The notes beneath the pieces were generated by a model. It ran no database searches and was not told the origin of the DNA. It saw only the letters and a list, made by a program, of their open reading frames with translations. DNA of 64,000 nt from Brevibacillus brevis (lineage in GTDB: Bacteria; Bacillota; Bacilli; Brevibacillales; Brevibacillaceae): the NCBI RefSeq assembly GCF_001039275.2, contig NZ_CP030117.1, positions 1,066,001 to 1,130,000 of the forward strand, written 5' to 3'. This document shows, piece by piece, positions 8,323 through 16,598 of this stretch (positions within the stretch are counted from its first letter, which is position 1; every line of letters begins with the position of its first letter). A program made the position numbers and the translations under genes.

Positions 8323-9867
8323 ATGACAAAACGAATCCATATTTTTGATACGACACTGCGTGACGGAGAGCAAGCGCCAGGAGCGTCTCTTTCGCCTGAG
8401 CAAAAAATCGTGATAGCAAAGCACTTGGCAGACCTCGGCGTAGATGTCATTGAACCGGGCTTCCCAATCTCCAGCCCTGGTGACTTCATGGCGGTGCAAC
8501 GTATTTCGCAAGAGGTGCACGGCGTGGAGATTTGTGGCTTTGCTCGTGCGGTGAAAGAGGACATCGACGCTGCTGTTCGGGCTACACAAGCGGCCGAGCG
8601 TCGCAGACTCCACATGTTTCTGTCATCCTCCAGCATTCATCTGGACTTCCAACTCCGCAAGTCAAGAGAGCAGGTGATTAAGATTGCCCGCGAGATGATT
8701 GCGTACGGAAAACAGTATGTAGACCGGATTGAATTTTCCCCGATGGATGCGACACGTACTGGCGATGAGTTTTTGTTTGAGATGATCGAAGCGGCAATTG
8801 AAGAAGGGGCGACCATTATCAACATCCCCGATACAGTAGGGTACGCACTTCCAGAAGAGTATGGGGCCATGTTCACTCGTGTCATGAAAAACGTTCGTGG
8901 CAGCGACAAGGTGGAGTTCAGTGCCCACTGTCACAATGACCTGGGACTCGCGGTTGCAAACAGTTTGGCAGCGATTCGAGCGGGGGTCACTCAAGTCGAG
9001 GTAACAGTCAACGGGGTCGGTGAGCGGGCAGGGAACTGCTCCTTGGAAGAGCTGGTGATGGCAATTGAGACGCGAAAAGAAGCATTGGATGCCGAGACTG
9101 GCATCAGACCGGAGCACATTTACACCACTTCGCAAAAGGTGAGCCGTGCCATGAGCTTCCCGATTGCTTTCAACAAACCAATTGTCGGTCGCAATGCCTT
9201 TCAGCACGAAGCGGGGATTCATCAGGACGGTCTCTTAAAAGAGCGCAGCACGTACGAAATCATGGACCCGGAGAGCTTGGGGGTACCTCGCAACATGATC
9301 ATTCTCGGAAAGCACTCCGGTCGCCATGCGATCAAGCACCGCGTAAACGAATTTGGGATACAGCTGACCGATGAGCAGATGGAGACACTGTACGTCCAAT
9401 TTAAAGAACTGGCTGACAAGCAAAAAGTTGTCCAGGATCATCAGTTGCTTGAGCTGGTAGGACATACGGTGAACGCGGTACTGGAGCCATTCACACTGGT
9501 CAATGCGCAAGTGCTCACCGGCACATCCGGACATCGTATGGCTTCCTGCACGATTACGAACAATGCGACAGGAGAAGAACAAGCATACTCTGGCACCGGA
9601 GAAGGACCTGTTGAGGCATTGGTAGCGGGCATCAAGCAGGCACTGCCGTTCGACGTGGAGTTTACGGACATGGAGCTGTATTCATTGTCGTCGGGAGAGC
9701 ATGCGACAGGCGAAGCGATCGTGACGGTCAGCGCCAATGGAAGTTATTTTAAAGGAGTTGCCGAGCATCGAGATGTACTGATGGCGGTCGCGCAGGCGTT
9801 TATGGCGGCGAGCAATCAGGCGGTGCGTGATCATCAGGCCAAAGCTGTAACAGTCGGGGCCAACTAA
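8323..9867 (+). CDS. leuA: 2-isopropylmalate synthase
   Basis: Encodes 514 aa. It condenses acetyl-CoA with 2-ketoisovalerate, the first committed step of leucine synthesis. The DRE-TIM metallolyase motif FDTTLRDGEQAPGA is at residues 7-20. HCHNDLGLAVAN carries metal-binding His residues and NGVGERAGN is the second family signature. The C-terminal LeuA dimer (leucine feedback) domain starts near 390 (HRMASCTITN). The ATG at 8323 follows TTGAGGAGG. It stands alone without leuBCD, and the two leucine T-boxes in front support a LeuA assignment over citramalate or homocitrate synthase. Confidence 0.93.
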   Translation: MTKRIHIFDTTLRDGEQAPGASLSPEQKIVIAKHLADLGVDVIEPGFPISSPGDFMAVQRISQEVHGVEICGFARAVKEDIDAAVRATQAAERRRLHMFLSSSSIHLDFQLRKSREQVIKIAREMIAYGKQYVDRIEFSPMDATRTGDEFLFEMIEAAIEEGATIINIPDTVGYALPEEYGAMFTRVMKNVRGSDKVEFSAHCHNDLGLAVANSLAAIRAGVTQVEVTVNGVGERAGNCSLEELVMAIETRKEALDAETGIRPEHIYTTSQKVSRAMSFPIAFNKPIVGRNAFQHEAGIHQDGLLKERSTYEIMDPESLGVPRNMIILGKHSGRHAIKHRVNEFGIQLTDEQMETLYVQFKELADKQKVVQDHQLLELVGHTVNAVLEPFTLVNAQVLTGTSGHRMASCTITNNATGEEQAYSGTGEGPVEALVAGIKQALPFDVEFTDMELYSLSSGEHATGEAIVTVSANGSYFKGVAEHRDVLMAVAQAFMAASNQAVRDHQAKAVTVGAN

Positions 9868-9878
9868 GAGCCAAACAT

Positions 9879-9912
9879 AAAAAGTCAGCCTGTAGATGTT
9901 TGCAGGCTGACT
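9879..9912 (-). terminator. Terminator hairpin oriented for minus-strand transcription
   Basis: AGTCAGCCTG (9883-9892) pairs perfectly with CAGGCTGACT (9903-9912). The run of A at 9879-9883 gives a U-tract only on the minus strand. It would therefore end transcripts coming leftward from the TSUP gene; it also lies directly after leuA and may give weak bidirectional termination. Confidence 0.6.
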
Positions 9913-9928
9913 CATCACGTGCTTATGG

Positions 9929-10423
9929 CTGTAGTGGGGAGAAGAATATTTCCAGTCTAGGCTCCAGGCTCCGTCCTGCTGGGGGATAAGACTGCCCGCT
10001 CCGAAGGGATTCGCGGGGAAACGCAAAAGTGGTAGCCGCTCCGTCGTATGGGCACGGTTGCGTTTCTTTTGCCCGCGAATCCCTTCTCCGCTCGGTAGGA
10101 CTCCACAAGTCGCTACGTCTGGAAATATTCTTCTCTAGCGTTGCTGATGACATTCTTTCGTTCTTTTAAAGTCTTTAAAACCCGTTCAAGAACGGGACAG
10201 CTTGTAGAGGAAACAGGAGAAATAAGCGAAGATCTTAGGGACGCCGACCGAGACGGAATGCAAAAAGCGAAACACGGTCTTAAGCGTCCACCTCTGAAAT
10301 TACTTCGGTGAATGGACTACTTTGGACGCGGTTTCGCTTTTTGCATGGAGTCGTGCAGAGAGTCCCACAGGGGGTGGCCCTAGAATCTGAGCGTTTTCTC
10401 CTGTTTCCTCCCCACCACTACAG
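9929..10423. repeat. Large nested inverted-repeat element (three-way-junction-like)
   Basis: A 495-nt gene-free element. The outer stem CTGTAGTGG-GGAG (9929-9941) pairs with CTCC-CCACCACTACAG (10408-10423) with a 3-nt bulge. Inside are two long arms. Arm 1 (9941-10133): 15-nt perfect pairs 9941-9955/10119-10133 and 10003-10017/10072-10086, plus AAACGCAA/TTGCGTTT (10019-10026/10058-10065). Arm 2 (10209-10408): 14-nt pairs 10209-10222/10395-10408, 16-nt perfect pairs 10258-10273/10331-10346 and GCGTCCA/TGGACGC (10284-10290/10323-10329). Between the arms is a small hairpin, CCCGTTC/GAACGGG (10181-10196). No plausible ORF is found. It could be a structured RNA, a non-autonomous mobile element or a protein-binding cruciform. 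Confidence 0.8.
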
Positions 10424-10446
10424 TAACGTACAAGAAGTTCTTTAAA

Positions 10447-11217
10447 CTAAGCTGTAAAAATCAACTCATACACCATCTTCACGATCAAGGTAATGGATAC
10501 GACCAAGAACAACGGACGGACATAACGTACTCCCGTTTTGATGGCCATTTTGGCACCAAGGTTAGCGCCCAAAAGCATCGCGATCCCCATGATGAGACCA
10601 GTCATGAAAACGACCTTGCCTTCCATTGTGAAGACAAAAAGCGCAGAAATGTTACTGGCCAGATTCAAAATTCGGCCATTGCCGGCTGCAATCACAAAAT
10701 CATAGCCAAACAACAGCACCATCAGAAAAACAAAGAACGAACCGGTTCCAGGCCCGAAAAATCCATCGTAAAAGCCGATTAAAAAGGTAAAAGGAATCCC
10801 GATGCCGAGCGTAAATTTGGTCAGCCCTTTGTAATTGGAATCTTGACCAAAACGTTTGTTGAAAAGGGTGTAAACGAAAATGAGTGCCATCATGATAACG
10901 ACAAGGATCTTCAAAAACTCCTGAGGAACGAACAGTACTGTTTTCGCTCCGAAATAAGCGCCGATCAGCGAGACGGGAAATAAGATCAGCATGAGCTTCT
11001 TGTCAAATTTACCGCTCTTGATAAAGGTGTAGGAGCTGGTGGCAGATGAAATTGTGCCAGCCAATTTGTTCGTACCAAGAGCAAGGTACGGTGGCATTCC
11101 TAGACCAAGCAGGGCGGGGAGGGAGATGAGTCCGCCTCCACCAACAGTACTGTCAATGAATGCTGCAACGAATCCAAAGACGGCGAGAAGTACGATCGTT
11201 GATAAGTCCATTTCCAC
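10447..11217 (-). CDS. TSUP family (TauE/SafE) membrane permease
   Basis: Encodes 256 aa with about eight hydrophobic segments. The family hallmark DSTVGGGGLISLPALL is near residue 23, with a second half-repeat motif FYDGFFGPGTGSFF near 150. Members move sulfite, sulfoacetate or other small organosulfur anions out of or into the cell; the substrate here is unknown. The GTG at 11217 follows AGGTGA at 6 nt; the ATG at 11211 is an alternative. Monocistronic. Its likely terminator lies beyond the large inverted-repeat element, which would thus be part of its 3' untranslated region. Confidence 0.82.
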   Translation of the reverse strand: MEMDLSTIVLLAVFGFVAAFIDSTVGGGGLISLPALLGLGMPPYLALGTNKLAGTISSATSSYTFIKSGKFDKKLMLILFPVSLIGAYFGAKTVLFVPQEFLKILVVIMMALIFVYTLFNKRFGQDSNYKGLTKFTLGIGIPFTFLIGFYDGFFGPGTGSFFVFLMVLLFGYDFVIAAGNGRILNLASNISALFVFTMEGKVVFMTGLIMGIAMLLGANLGAKMAIKTGVRYVRPLFLVVSITLIVKMVYELIFTA

Positions 11218-11335
11218 TAGATATCACCTGATTCTCTTCGTTTGTAATAATCCAAGTCTAGCACGCTCTGTTTTGTTTTCAAGATAGAAATCTTTGAAAT
11301 AATAAATAGATTAATATACTTTGCATACCGATTTG

Positions 11336-11364
11336 TTGAAAAACTGTTTGGGTTACAGTATAAT
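11336..11364 (+). promoter_or_regulatory. Sigma-A promoter of sodA
   Basis: TTGAAA (11336-11341), a 17-nt spacer and a perfect TATAAT (11359-11364), 44 nt before the sodA start. Confidence 0.8.
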
Positions 11365-11408
11365 GAAGTCGTAAGCTTGACCTACATAATTTGAGGAGGA
11401 ATGTTACA

Positions 11409-12017
11409 ATGGCACATCAACTTCCTGCATTGCCTTATGCACACAACGCTTTGGAACCACATATCGACGCGCAAACCATGGAGATCCACCACGGACGCCA
11501 CCATGCTACTTATGTTAACAACCTGAATGCAGCTCTGGAAGCACACGCTGACCTGCAAGGTAAAAGCATTGAAGAGCTGATCAGCAATCTGGATGCTCTG
11601 CCTGAGTCCATCCGCACTGCTGTTCGCAACAACGGTGGAGGCCACGCTAACCACACACTGTTCTGGGAAATCATGAGCCCGAATGGCGGCGGCGCACCAA
11701 CTGGTGAACTGGCTGACGCAATCAACGCGGCTTTCGGAAGCTTTGACAACTTCAAAGCTGAATTCGCAAAAGCAGCTACTACTCGTTTCGGTTCCGGATG
11801 GGCTTGGCTGACTGCAGAAGGCGGAAAAGTAGCAATCAGCTCTACTCCTAACCAAGACAGCCCAATCATGGAAGGTAAAACACCTATCCTTGGTCTGGAC
11901 GTTTGGGAGCATGCTTACTACCTGAACTACCAAAACAAACGCCCTGACTACATCGGCGCGTTCTGGAACGTTGTAAACTGGGATGAAGTTAGCAAACGTT
12001 TCGCAGCAGCGAAGTAA
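11409..12017 (+). CDS. sodA: Superoxide dismutase (Mn/Fe type)
   Basis: Encodes 202 aa. It dismutates superoxide in the cytoplasm. Metal ligands are visible in order: His of [13 protein letters not shown], His of [12 protein letters not shown], then Asp and His of [14 protein letters not shown]. Gly-rich GSGWAWL is also conserved. The family signature DVWEHAYY is intact. The ATG at 11409 follows TGAGGAGGAATG; the longer frame from 11391 has no ribosome site. Monocistronic with its own promoter and terminator. Confidence 0.95.
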   Translation: MAHQLPALPYAHNALEPHIDAQTMEIHHGRHHATYVNNLNAALEAHADLQGKSIEELISNLDALPESIRTAVRNNGGGHANHTLFWEIMSPNGGGAPTGELADAINAAFGSFDNFKAEFAKAATTRFGSGWAWLTAEGGKVAISSTPNQDSPIMEGKTPILGLDVWEHAYYLNYQNKRPDYIGAFWNVVNWDEVSKRFAAAK

Positions 12018-12036
12018 TTGTAACTTTACCTGTCAA

Positions 12037-12073
12037 AAGGCTTGTCGTTCTTTAGGAGCGGCAAGCCTTTTTT
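12037..12073 (+). terminator. Rho-independent terminator of sodA
   Basis: AAGGCTTGTCG (12037-12047) pairs with CGGCAAGCCTT (12059-12069), one G-U pair, followed by TTTTTT. Confidence 0.88.
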
Positions 12074-12110
12074 GTTCAAAGGAAAGAAACGGCATCGATT
12101 CTGGATACAC

Positions 12111-12156
12111 TTGTAACTGTGATGATTATGAGATATAATACTTACTAAAAGTAACT
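12111..12156 (+). promoter_or_regulatory. Sigma-A promoter with overlapping palindromic operator candidate
   Basis: TTGTAA (12111-12116), 17-nt spacer, TATAAT (12134-12139). Directly downstream, 12140-12156 has two-fold symmetry of the form AnTTACT-N3-AGTAAnT, resembling operators of MarR/HxlR-type redox regulators. The promoter would drive the dioxygenase and sigma-factor genes. The operator assignment is an inference; no such regulator gene is nearby. Confidence 0.55.
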
Positions 12157-12189
12157 AAGTTTAGAAAGTATAGAGGAGAGTGTACGCAT

Positions 12190-12984
12190 ATGATGCCGTC
12201 TTTTTTCATTGCACATGGTGCCCCGTTACTTGCCATAGAAAACAATGCCTATACAGATGCACTGAACCAATTGCCTAGCATGCTCCCGCGCAAGCCACGT
12301 GCTATCGTCATATTTTCCGCACACTGGGAAGCACATGATCAAATGGTGGGAACCATGGACACCTTTCCGACCATTCACGATTTTGGCGGTTTCCCGCAAG
12401 CGTTATACGAAATCGAGTATCCGGCAAAAGGAGATCGTGAAGTAGCGGATGAGACAATCCGACTTCTTCAGGAAGCTGGTATTCCTGTCGCTTTGAACAC
12501 GACAAGAGGCTTGGACCATGGCCACTGGGTTGTTTTGCGCCATATTTATCCGGATGCAGATATTCCTGTTGTTGCCTTATCGGTTAATCCAAACCTGACT
12601 GTAAAGGAGCAATATCAGATCGGCAAAGCACTCAGTCCGCTCCGCGAAAAAGACATTCTAATCCTCGGCAGTGGCGGAACCGTCCATAACTTTTCCTATA
12701 TGAACCTGAGAGAGTCTGATAGTGAGACTTTTGAGTGGGCGGAACAATTCGAAGACTGGCTGCAAAAAACATTGACTGACTGGAATGTCGAGGATCTCGC
12801 CAACTATCGCGAGGTTGCTCCACATGCCGAAAAAGCTGTTCCCGCGTATGGAACTGAGCATTTTGTTCCGCTTGTGTACGTCATGGGAGCTGCCGATGAT
12901 GAACGTACAGCGAAGCGTCTGCATATGAGCATCCGCTACGGAAGTCTCAGTCACACCCTTTGGCAGTTTGGTGATACGAAATAA
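12190..12984 (+). CDS. Extradiol ring-opening dioxygenase, DODA/LigB-YgiD type
   Basis: Encodes 264 aa. A class III extradiol dioxygenase fold is suggested by FFIAHGAP at the N-terminus (metal His), IVIFSAHWE, LDHGHWVVLRHIYP and LILGSGGTVHNF. The 260-aa size matches the YgiD/DODA subgroup, which binds Zn or Fe and opens catecholic rings; the natural substrate is unknown. Its stop codon overlaps the sigma-factor start (TAATG), so the two are translationally coupled. GAGGAG lies 11 nt before the ATG. Confidence 0.82.
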   Translation: MMPSFFIAHGAPLLAIENNAYTDALNQLPSMLPRKPRAIVIFSAHWEAHDQMVGTMDTFPTIHDFGGFPQALYEIEYPAKGDREVADETIRLLQEAGIPVALNTTRGLDHGHWVVLRHIYPDADIPVVALSVNPNLTVKEQYQIGKALSPLREKDILILGSGGTVHNFSYMNLRESDSETFEWAEQFEDWLQKTLTDWNVEDLANYREVAPHAEKAVPAYGTEHFVPLVYVMGAADDERTAKRLHMSIRYGSLSHTLWQFGDTK

Positions 12985-13874
12985 TGACCGTGCACATGGA
13001 GGATGTTTATCGGGAGTATAAATCATTATTGTTTTCCCTTGCGTACCGGATGACTGGTTCGGTAACGGAAGCGGAGGACATTGTTCAGGATACTTTTCTT
13101 GCATTGGCAGGTACCGACATCCAAGACATTCACCATGTAAAAAGCTATCTGTGCAAAGCTGTGACCAATCGCTGTCTGGACTTATTAAAATCAGCCCGTT
13201 GGAAGCGGGAGCAGTATGTAGGGGAATGGTTGCCGGAGCCGATGCTGGACGCTTCAGAAACCAATGATCCCCTGCAAACGGTGATTTCCGAAGAAGCAGT
13301 CTCGTATGGCTTGCTTGTTCTATTGGAGAATCTACCGTCGATGCTACGGGCCGTTTTTGTGCTCCGAACGGTACTCGACTACGAATACAGCGAAATTGCC
13401 GCGATGCTCGAAATGACCGAAGTAAATTGCCGGAAGAAGTTTAGTCTTGCGAGAAAAAAGCTTGCTGAAGCAGGATATCAGGCGATCGTCCCTCAGCCGA
13501 ATCGGACTTCGGGCTTGGTAGAACAGCTAATGCAGGCCATCTCCAAGTCAGATGCGAAGTCGTTGATCGGCCTTTTGACAAAAGATGCTGTGTTTGTCAG
13601 CGATGGTGGCGGGAAAGTCCGTGCGGCTATTCATCCCATTTTCTCAGACGAGCGGATTACTGCCTTCTGGATGGGGGTATGGCCGAAGTGGGCTTCTCAT
13701 GCTACCATGCAGATTCGCTCGATGAATGGCCAAGATGGAATCGCCGTCTACTCCGAAGGTCAGTTGAAAATGATCATCCAGATCACAATGAATGAAGAAG
13801 AAGATCGCATTGCACGCTTGTACATGATGGTCAATCCAGATAAGCTTGCCCATTTGCAAAAAGAAAATGAATGA
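12984..13874 (+). CDS. ECF41-type RNA polymerase sigma factor with SnoaL-like C-terminal domain
   Basis: Encodes 296 aa. Sigma region 2 (about 9-75) contains LAYRMTGSVTEAEDIVQDTFL. Region 4 (about 108-158) contains LPSMLRAVFVLRTVLDYEYSEIA. The C-terminal extension from about 175 is a SnoaL-like domain with the ECF41 signatures DGGGKV and NPDKL. In ECF41 factors this domain replaces an anti-sigma factor and tunes activity. The gene overlaps the dioxygenase stop by one base and lies just upstream of an AhpD-like gene, the commonest ECF41 partner. The gene between them starts behind an ECF41-like promoter. Confidence 0.9.
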   Translation: MTVHMEDVYREYKSLLFSLAYRMTGSVTEAEDIVQDTFLALAGTDIQDIHHVKSYLCKAVTNRCLDLLKSARWKREQYVGEWLPEPMLDASETNDPLQTVISEEAVSYGLLVLLENLPSMLRAVFVLRTVLDYEYSEIAAMLEMTEVNCRKKFSLARKKLAEAGYQAIVPQPNRTSGLVEQLMQAISKSDAKSLIGLLTKDAVFVSDGGGKVRAAIHPIFSDERITAFWMGVWPKWASHATMQIRSMNGQDGIAVYSEGQLKMIIQITMNEEEDRIARLYMMVNPDKLAHLQKENE

Positions 13875-13876
13875 TT

Positions 13877-13903
13877 CGTCACAAGAAAGACGCTTCACTC
13901 GTC
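13877..13903 (+). promoter_or_regulatory. Predicted ECF41-dependent promoter of the AhpD-like gene
   Basis: CGTCACA (13877-13883), exactly 16 nt, CGTC (13900-13903). The published ECF41 consensus is TGTCACA-N16-CGTC, so only one position differs. It lies between the end of the sigma gene and the AhpD-like start at 13944. Confidence 0.75.
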
Positions 13904-13943
13904 TTTGAGGTTGAAAGCAAATTCGAGTGGAGAGGACAGATGA

Positions 13944-14393
13944 ATGATGCAAGCTAGACTCAATCATCGTGCAGCAAATCCCGAGGCGTATCAAACCATG
14001 CTCAAGCTAGAAGGTTTCGTGAATGGGAGCGGCTTGGACAAAAAACTAATTGAGCTGATCAAAATTCGTGCTTCCCAAATCAACGGCTGCGCTTTTTGCA
14101 TGGATAGGCATACCCAGGATGCGCGCAAGCTCGGTGAAACAGAGCAACGCATTTATTTGCTCAGTGTATGGAGAGAATCCGCGGTTTACACAGAGGCAGA
14201 GCGCGCTGTCCTTGCTCTGACAGAAGCGGTCACGGTCATTACGGCAAACGGTGTTTCTGAAGAGCTCTACCAGCAGGTTCGCGAGCATTTTGACGAGAAC
14301 CAGTACGTTGCCTTGATTATGGCAATCAATACAATCAACTGCTTGAACCGAATCGCGATTTCCACAGGAATGAGTGCTCCGTATAATAAGTAA
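13944..14393 (+). CDS. Carboxymuconolactone decarboxylase / AhpD-like protein
   Basis: Encodes 149 aa. The core has the AhpD redox motif CAFCMDRH (CxxC with a following His) in GCAFCMDRHTQDARKLG, preceded by KLIELIKIRASQING. Such proteins are disulfide-active peroxidase or thiol-oxidoreductase subunits. GAGAGGAC lies before ATG 13944 (ATG 13947 is an alternative). Position after an ECF41 factor and behind its predicted promoter marks it as the main target of that sigma factor. Confidence 0.88.
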   Translation: MMQARLNHRAANPEAYQTMLKLEGFVNGSGLDKKLIELIKIRASQINGCAFCMDRHTQDARKLGETEQRIYLLSVWRESAVYTEAERAVLALTEAVTVITANGVSEELYQQVREHFDENQYVALIMAINTINCLNRIAISTGMSAPYNK

Positions 14394-14406
14394 AGATCAG
14401 TCAAGC

Positions 14407-14445
14407 AAAAGACACGCCTCTTATGAAAAGGAGCGTGTCTTTTTG
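14407..14445. terminator. Bidirectional terminator between convergent genes
   Basis: AAAAGACACGC (14407-14417) pairs with GCGTGTCTTTT (14433-14443). T-runs occur on both strands, serving the AhpD-like gene and the FMN-binding protein gene. Confidence 0.85.
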
Positions 14446-14450
14446 CGTTG

Positions 14451-14996
14451 CTATACATCCATCTCGACTTTTCTGCCTGGATAGAACTGGTTCTCTTCGG
14501 AAAGAGGATTGCCTTTGGCGGTCAGCGCAGTAGGCGTAATCCGGAAAATGGCGGTTGTACTGCCCATCGAAGAACGATACTTGATGACATGCTGCAAAGG
14601 CAACGGTTCAGAATAGTAGCCGGGGACGTACTTGTCGATCATGGATTGCATCGCATCGCGCATCTCCTCAGGTTCAGAAACACGCTCAATGGTCCCTGCG
14701 ATAAACACACTCATGTAAGCCGTATCGATATGGGCAGGCACAGGTGAGGCGACTGTGCCGTACTCCTCACAAACACTGAAGCATACGCGGTTGTTGCCAT
14801 TGATCATTTCGATTTTTCTGCCAGAATCCGCGCCGTGAAAATAAATGCAGCCGTTCCACCAAGCAAAATTCAAAGGCAGGATGTACGGCTCGATTTCATT
14901 GGACAAGCCGAGATGGCCGACCTTTGCCACTTGCAAAAACTGGTCAATTTGCTGCTGATCAGTAATGGTACGTTTGGAATAACGAATTGGTATCAT
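14451..14996 (-). CDS. Pyridoxamine 5'-phosphate oxidase-like FMN-binding protein
   Basis: Encodes 181 aa. It has the split-barrel flavin fold of the PNPOx/NimA group: VGHLGLSNEIEPYILPLNFAWW, GCIYFHGADSGRKIEMI and VCFSVCEEYG. Members bind FMN, F420 or heme; NimA-like ones reduce nitroimidazoles. The substrate is unknown here. It converges on the AhpD-like gene and has no partner. Confidence 0.8.
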   Translation of the reverse strand: MIPIRYSKRTITDQQQIDQFLQVAKVGHLGLSNEIEPYILPLNFAWWNGCIYFHGADSGRKIEMINGNNRVCFSVCEEYGTVASPVPAHIDTAYMSVFIAGTIERVSEPEEMRDAMQSMIDKYVPGYYSEPLPLQHVIKYRSSMGSTTAIFRITPTALTAKGNPLSEENQFYPGRKVEMDV

Positions 14997-15089
14997 GTCG
15001 AGTCCCCCAGTCTGTCGTTGTTATTTTGATCGTAATGGGTAATTGACTAGGAGAACAGGTGCAATTTCGGTAAAAATGAACGGGTCAGA

Positions 15090-15125
15090 TGACGAAAAAT
15101 AACCGCCCTCTACTGGCAAGGGCGG
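15090..15125 (-). terminator. Terminator of the yfhP-like gene
   Basis: On the minus strand CCGCCCT (15125-15119) pairs with AGGGCGG (15109-15103), followed by TTATTTTTC. Confidence 0.75.
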
Positions 15126-15137
15126 CAGTCTCGTCGA

Positions 15138-16127
15138 TTACGAGCGTTTGGAATCCAATTTTTTGGTAAGCTGGTCTTCTCCGCGGTGGATCCAGCCGAC
15201 GAAGGAATCGCGAATGGTCAGATCAAAATCGAGGTAGACCACGGCGACGAACATGTAGTGACTTTTCCCTTGAAAACGGGAGCGGTAGCGCAGATCAATC
15301 CATTTGACCTCATAGCCAAAGGAACGCTCCTTTGTTTCTACATGCACATGATGGGTAAAGGCGAGGAAGGATTGGACTTTGTAACTTTTTTTGGCTGCCG
15401 CAATCCGCTCATTTTCCGGTTTGATGGAGAAGGTGTCCAGGATGACGACGTCCCCCGAAATGACTTCACCTACATACCAATGCTGGTCTGTCTTGGCTAC
15501 GAAGGTCCAATACGTCCAGGAAAGAGTAGGGATGATGGTGAAGGTACCAGCTTTGCCGATTCGCTGACGAACCAGCTCGGTGGTTCGTTTTTGCGTCTGA
15601 TAGCGCCAGTAGTAGTAACCCGCAATGATCACGTATATCCATAAAAAGACGTGTCCAGGATGCGCGCCTGCTGCCCATAGCATAAAGCCGACGAGATGAG
15701 CAGCGAAAATGAACGGATCGAAAATGAAAATGGCGTTGAGCGCCACCCATTTATCGCGAAACGGGTACAGGCCCTTTGTGCCATAGGAATTGAACAAGTC
15801 AACGAAGACGTGTAAACAGACGGCCAGGAATATCCAGCCGAGCAAATGCAGCCAATGGGGCTGTGGCATCATGGCCTGGATGAGAACGAAAATGGCTCCA
15901 GTCCAGAGAAATAGAGCGGGAACCGAGTGAGAAACGCCTCGGTGGTTGCGAATGTAGGCAGCGGTACCACGAAGGCGGACTAAGCCATCCAAATCAGGTG
16001 CCTGCGAGCCAATGACCGTACCAATCATGACGGCCACTGCAAGTGACGGAGTAGAAGCTACGACAGGATCAAGATAGGCGAGCCCGGCCAATCCAAAGCC
16101 CATGGCAAAATGTGTGGCTGTATCCAT
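15138..16127 (-). CDS. yfhP: YfhP-like membrane-bound metal-dependent hydrolase (YdjM/YbcI family)
   Basis: Encodes 329 aa. The N-terminal half is a multi-span membrane domain with family motifs THFAMGFGLAGLA, GSQAPDLDGL, RNHRGVSHS (metal-type His cluster) and CLHVFVDLFNSYGTKG. The C-terminal ~120 residues are soluble. ATG 16127 gives the usual MDTxTH start; GGGAGG is 14 nt upstream, somewhat long. The longer GTG frame to 16157 has no ribosome site. In B. subtilis yfhP is next to mutY (yfhQ), as here, though the two are divergent with one small gene between. Confidence 0.8.
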   Translation of the reverse strand: MDTATHFAMGFGLAGLAYLDPVVASTPSLAVAVMIGTVIGSQAPDLDGLVRLRGTAAYIRNHRGVSHSVPALFLWTGAIFVLIQAMMPQPHWLHLLGWIFLAVCLHVFVDLFNSYGTKGLYPFRDKWVALNAIFIFDPFIFAAHLVGFMLWAAGAHPGHVFLWIYVIIAGYYYWRYQTQKRTTELVRQRIGKAGTFTIIPTLSWTYWTFVAKTDQHWYVGEVISGDVVILDTFSIKPENERIAAAKKSYKVQSFLAFTHHVHVETKERSFGYEVKWIDLRYRSRFQGKSHYMFVAVVYLDFDLTIRDSFVGWIHRGEDQLTKKLDSKRS

Positions 16128-16286
16128 GGAATCGTTGTCTTCCTCCCTTCCTTCCACTTTTATTGTTTATTATAGCGTTTGCCTACGGTTAATTCCCGCC
16201 CGTTCTGAAAATATTTGTGTGCTTGTTCGCACGGGGTGGGAAGGGTATGATGAAAGCGTTGAATCGTTAAAGGAGGAACATGTCGC

Positions 16287-16577
16287 ATGCTAACGGTTTT
16301 CATTGAATACAAGCTGGATATTGAAAAACGGAGTCACGCTCTGCAATTGCTCACCTCGATGGCTCAGCGAATGGAAGCGATGGGTGCACATCAGTATCGC
16401 TTAATGGAGGGCTTGGATCAGCCCGGTCTGTTCGTCGAAACGTTTGAGGTCGAGACTGTTCACGTATACGAAGAAATCAAGGCAAACCGATTGGCAGACC
16501 AAGACTTTTGCGACTGTATTTCCGGTGGAGCTGCGAAACTGCATGTGTGGGCGTTTCGTCCCGTGGAACTGGGTTGA
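16287..16577 (+). CDS. Hypothetical 96-aa protein, ABM-like size
   Basis: The protein is short, soluble and rich in alternating hydrophobic residues. Segments such as LTVFIEYKLD, AHQYRLMEGLDQPGLFVETF and KLHVWAFRPVE suggest a dimeric alpha-beta barrel of the antibiotic-biosynthesis-monooxygenase type, but no catalytic motif is clear. AGGAGG is 10 nt upstream. It precedes mutY by 21 nt and is probably cotranscribed. Confidence 0.65.
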   Translation: MLTVFIEYKLDIEKRSHALQLLTSMAQRMEAMGAHQYRLMEGLDQPGLFVETFEVETVHVYEEIKANRLADQDFCDCISGGAAKLHVWAFRPVELG

Positions 16578-16598
16578 AAAGGAGTAGAGTAAACGGAA

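Noticed and set aside
8662..9222. Minus-strand open frame within leuA
   Set aside because: Antisense to strongly conserved coding sequence; no ribosome site.
9929..10423. Insertion sequence with terminal inverted repeats
   Set aside because: No transposase frame inside and no flanking direct repeat noticed; the pairing is distributed along the element rather than only at its ends.
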